Positions 60,649 to 64,000 of a DNA stretch of 64,000 nt are shown in pieces. The stretch lies in assembly GCA_946406115.1 (NCBI GenBank), contig OX291546.1, positions 17,601,019 to 17,665,018 on the forward strand. The letters run 5' to 3'. Each line of letters begins with the position of its first letter. Within the stretch, counting starts at the first letter, position 1. The notes under the pieces are model-generated. The model saw only the letters and a program-made list of their open reading frames with translations. It did no database searches and had not been told where the DNA came from. The stretch comes from Apoda limacodes. Its lineage: Eukaryota > Arthropoda > Insecta > Lepidoptera > Limacodidae. A program made the translations under genes and the position numbers.

Positions 60649-61165
60649 ATAGCTTTTGCCAACGGCTTTGCCCGCCCTAAATTTCGTAAAAAAAACAAAC
60701 AATCAATCTTTCCTCTTTAATGGTATAATACATTTGTGTCAGTAAAACCATGATATTACACATACAAAATTTCAACCCAATCGGACAAGCCGTTTTGACA
60801 TACCAACAGCAGCGCTACTTACCGGGTCCAATTGTATTTTTTATTAATTCAGAAAACCATCGAAATACCCATATAAAATTTCAACCTAATCGGTTCAGCC
60901 GTTTAGAAGTTATGTGAAAGAGGAAGTAATTACGCAATTAAGTAATTAAGAATGTACGGAAGGATAATTCTTACTACCCGTTGTCCTATTACCCGTTTTC
61001 CCGTAGGAATGAAGCATTTTCCCGCGGTAAAAAGTAGCCCATGTTCATCAGGGATAATGTCGGCTTCTAATAGTAAAAGAATGTTTCAAGTCGGTCCAGT
61101 AGTTTCGGAGCCTATTCAGTACAAACAAACAATCAAATCTTTCCTCTTTATAATATTAGTGTAGA
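60649..61165 (-). mobile_element. Helitron-like element
   Basis: On the minus strand it starts TCTACACTAATATTATAAAG and AGGAAAGATTTGATTGTTTG, continues with GGCTCCGAAACTACTGGACC and ends GGGCGGGCAAAGCCGTTGGC, AAAAGCTAT. It is the same family as 1044-1411; this copy is longer and partly doubled (ATCGGWYMAGCCGTTTWGA occurs near 60780 and 60888). The terminal CTAG has changed to CTAT. Confidence 0.65.
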
Positions 61166-61384
61166 AAATAATTAATAAGTACAAAAGCAAACTTTTTTTT
61201 ATAAATTAAGTTTTTGGTTAGTCAGTCAATAACAAATATTAAATAATTTTTTTTAGACTTGTGTTATATTCTTTTTTTCATTACAGTACTTTTTATGGTA
61301 TTTCTCATAAGATGACAGATGGTACAGGCCAACTTCTCATGACACATTTTGATTTATAATCCTAGTCTCCTTATCCTTATTAGG

Positions 61385-61553
61385 AAATTCTGTCTAGTTT
61401 CTTGCCCTCAACAAGTAACAACCTACATAGAACATATGGTTCGATGCAATAAAATTAAACATTGGGCAAACTGACTAATGCACAGCTTCAAAGATAGCAT
61501 ATAATAGTTTTGACGATTCAAAAGAGTTTTCAAAAAAACCTTATTTGAATAAA
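61385..61553 (+). mobile_element. 3' end scrap of the second-family LINE
   Basis: GTCTAGTTTCTTGCC, then TTTTGACGATTCAAAAGAGT and AACCTTATTTGAATAAA follow the 3' end of the nested element in copy C (GAGTTTCTTGCC, TTTGACGATTCAAAAGTGAT, TCCTTATTTGAATAAACC). The TTTGAC tail is absent: LINE copy G starts at exactly this point. Confidence 0.6.
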
Positions 61554-61555
61554 TA

Positions 61556-62275
61556 GACATAGCGAAGGCGTTCGATCGGGTCTGGCACCGGGGTCTTCTA
61601 TCGAAGTTGCCATCTTACGGAGTGCCCGAGGGTTTGTGCAAATGGGTGGCTAGCTTTTTGTCCGGCAGACGCATACGAACCGTAGTTGACGGTAGTTGCT
61701 CTGATAGCATGGACATTAATGCTGGTGTCCCGCAAGGCTCTGTGCTGTCTCCTACACTGTTTCTACTGCATATCAATGACGTGTTGGACATCAACAACAT
61801 ACATTGCTATGCAGATGACAGTACTGGAGACGCTTTTTACACGGGTCGTGCAAACATCCGTCGTTCTGTTGTGGAGGAAAACCGCGGAGAACTTGTGTTT
61901 CAAATCGAGACCACACTGTCCCAGGTCTCTGACTGGGAACGGGTAAACTTGGTCCGATTCAACCCTACAAAGACACAAATGTGCGCGTTCACCGCTAAGA
62001 AAACTCCATTTACTGTAGTCCCAAAATTCCAGAACACTCCCCTCTCCATCTCCAAGAGCATTGGGATCCTTGGTGTCGACATCTCCAGCGATGTTCAGTT
62101 CCGAGATCATTTACAAGATAAGGTGAAGCTGACGTCCAAAAAACTTGGTGTACTTAACAGAGCGAAGCAGTACTTCACGTCGGGGCAAAGGTTGTTACTT
62201 TACAAGTCGCAAGTTCGGCCCCATATGGAGTACTGCTGCCATCTCTGCACCCGGATAGCAGCTTGGCCCTTTTGA
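61556..62275 (+). pseudogene. RT C-terminal half of LINE copy G
   Basis: Open from the left edge of the copy: DIAKAFDRVWHRGLLSKLPS (motif A, Asp present), GVPQGSVLSPTLFLLHIND, CYADDSTGDAFYTGR (motif C, both Asp present), then FNPTKTQMCAFTAKKTPF and ILGVDISSDVQFRDHLQDKV. A seven-base deletion near 62246 relative to copy F (in the CHLWAGAPGYQ region) throws the frame into a stop at 62273-62275. The N-terminal fingers and endonuclease are absent. Confidence 0.85.
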
Positions 62276-62690
62276 CTCGGTTCAACGACGGGCTGTGAGA
62301 ATTGTCGACGATTCCAAACCCACTTGCGGTATCGAGCCCTTAAGTCTGAGGAGAGACTTTGCCTCCCTGTGTGTGTTCTACCGCTTGTACAATGGGTTGT
62401 GTTCTGAGGAATTGTTCGAAATGATGCTCACGGCTACTTTCTACCATCGCACCGCTCGCCATCGGCAGGGAATTCATTCTCACACTTTAGAACCTAAATG
62501 GTCGCGTACAGTGCGGTTTCAGAGAAACTTACTCCCGCGAACGCTTAAGTTGTGGAATGAGCTCCCTGCCAAGACTTTCTGCAAGGACTACAGTATGGAG
62601 TTCTTCAAGAAAGAAGTTATTAGATTTCTGAAGGGTCGGCAACGCGCAAGTGATACCCCTGGTGTTGCAAGCGCCCATAGGGTACGATGA
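62276..62690 (+). pseudogene. C-terminal tail of LINE copy G, shifted frame
   Basis: RRAVRIVDDSKPTCGIEPLS, LFEMMLTATFYHRTARHRQG, FQRNLLPRTLKLWNELPAKT and FFKKEVIRFLKGRQRASDTP. This is the full family C-terminus and supplies the reference for the small deletions in copies A and F. Confidence 0.8.
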
Positions 62691-62749
62691 CCGCTTACCA
62701 TCAGGCGGACCGTAAGCTTTTTAGCCACCTTAGTGGTATAAAAAAAAAA

Positions 62750-64000
62750 TGATTTTTTACTTTAACTTAGAATTTTGACTCTGAATTTAACTACTTAGAA
62801 CCTGTTTTTGTAGCTTTCAATTTCTCGCAAATTTAGTAAATTTGGAAATCGTGTCACACTGACAGCAATATAGCAAATAGATCAAAATTCAAAATCTTTT
62901 TATTTAAAAGGGTTACTAAGAACACTTTCACACGACAGCACGAAAGCAAATGCAATCGTAATAGCTAAAAAGTTATGCTTTTAGCAAGTTTTTGAAGGCC
63001 TTAGTTTATAAAACCACCTTTTTTGAATGAATGATCATTAATAGGGTTCCGTTTGGCTATGGAACCCTAAAATTGATTGCTATTGAAGGATAGAGTTAAG
63101 TGAGTAAGCACATGACTTAAGACCTTTTTGTTATACACTTCATAGTAAAATTTACACACGTCGAAAAAGTAAGGTCGTGGGAAAAATCTTTAAACAGATG
63201 ATACCCTAAATTGAATAACGGTTTTGGAAAAAACACATATAATGCAGCGCCCCAACGTAGTTAATAATCGAAAACTTACTAACCTGCTCTGAAGTGTTAA
63301 GTATTTTTGTCATGTAAAACATATATATATACCTTATCGCATATAATCAGAACACATAGAACCTTAACGCACATACCGTTTTTGTTTCGGCTTAAGTAAA
63401 AATAACAAAAGTAAATGTAGATACATCTTAGGAGTATAATGAGTCTATATTAAAAATAAAACTTTATTGTAACACTTCATTACGAGCAAATGAGAAGAAG
63501 GTCTTATTTAGGCACTGAATGAAACGAGGTCGTTCATTACTTATGACATGACAACGAAGCAAGAATAGAAATTGTGAGGGCGGACGGGATGTACCGTATT
63601 TTGTTTATCTTCTTGATGACGTCATTTTGACAGGAGACAGAACTCATGCGGAACAAGAAAGAACATTCTTGTCAAATGTTTTAAACATTTCTACTTTAAA
63701 TAATTTTGTTTTGTGCTACAAATGCTTATTCTAATAATGCCAAGTATACGTCGTCACCCTTAAATGACTGCTTATTCAAAGTCATAGAGTTTATAGTCGA
63801 CAGTGTTTTTTCCACAGTACTTACCTTGACTTACCATCTGAAATTGCATTTTGTAACCTCGACCATATTGACACACACAAATTTGTGTTTCGATTTTCGA
63901 ATTTTATGTTTTCTCTTTGACAGAACATTGCACTACGAGGTTCCTTTGCTACGCCAAAGTTAATTTAATTTACTGTCAAAATTGTATTTTTTTTAGGTGC
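62750..64000. other. AT-rich DNA, no gene seen
   Basis: Contains a miniature palindromic scrap of the GGTTCCGT repeat (63041-63071), a palindromic ATGACGTCAT (about 63615) and an open frame at 63706-63963 without motif. Confidence 0.5.
63041..63071. repeat. Miniature palindrome from GGTTCCGT repeat ends
   Basis: TAGGGTTCCGTTTGGCTATG followed by GAACCCTA: the opening of the dispersed repeat meets its own inverse with only a few bases between. Confidence 0.6.

Larger units (their letters stand above)
61554..62749 (+). mobile_element. CR1/L2-like LINE, copy G
   Basis: 5'-truncated within RT motif A (GACATAGCGAAGGCGTTCGA) and complete to the 3' end with CCGCTTACCATCAGGCGGAC and an A9 tail. It is the least damaged copy over its length. 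Its left edge touches the end of a second-family LINE tail. No clear target duplication. Confidence 0.8.

Noticed and set aside
61686..62110. Alternative frames on both strands over LINE copy G
   Set aside because: Shadows of the RT frame; the RT motifs are in one frame only.

Overview
The window reads as an intergenic or intronic stretch of a lepidopteran (moth or butterfly) genome. Base composition is strongly AT-rich, no host protein gene with recognisable homology is visible, and almost all protein-like sequence belongs to transposable elements. The repeat repertoire is typical of Lepidoptera as I know it: a Jockey-type LINE, CR1/L2-like LINEs, other LINE families with microsatellite tails, tRNA- and 5S-derived SINEs, Helitron-like elements with the (A)TC...CTAG(T) ends, hAT elements, and a dispersed repeat with GGTTCCGT ends.

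Layout. 1-5.8 kb: AT-rich DNA with a Helitron-like insertion (1044-1411), a previously untracked coding relic (2798-3283) and faint LINE remnants (4.84-5.47 kb). 5.85-11.6 kb: a nearly full-length, GC-rich Jockey-type LINE with a perfect 10-bp target-site duplication and poly(A); ORF1 and the endonuclease part of ORF2 each carry a frameshift, while the reverse transcriptase (RT) is open. 11.6-17.6 kb: Helitron-like pieces, a tRNA-derived SINE, a 5S-like relic, a 213-bp inverted-repeat element and a GC-rich patch with CRE and octamer motifs. 17.6-24.3 kb: a hAT transposon (TIRs plus perfect 8-bp duplication) that split a SINE and was itself split by a CR1-like LINE. 24.3-32.5 kb: GGTTCCGT repeats, one interrupted by an RTE-like tail, a GC-rich possible first exon, and a LINE with an internal inverted duplication. 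32.5-45.5 kb: three more CR1-like copies (two on the minus strand, here B and C; one on the plus strand, F), plus a second LINE family seen both nested inside C and as its own degenerate copy. 45.5-64 kb: sparse DNA with a Harbinger-like MADF relic (51.2 kb), a second SINE, an 18S rRNA 5'-end relic (58.3 kb), a hAT MITE with a perfect 8-bp duplication (60.1 kb), a Helitron-like copy and a fifth CR1-like copy (61.5 kb).

How parts relate. There is no operon or pathway. What can be read is insertion history: SINE, then hAT into its A-box region, then a CR1-like LINE into the hAT zinc-finger region; likewise a second-family LINE tail into CR1-like copy C, and CR1-like copy G abutting the end of another second-family tail. 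None of the elements looks autonomous as it stands; the Jockey-type copy is closest. I found no CRISPR array, no intact RNA gene and no convincing new functional system. Family names rest on motif recognition alone.
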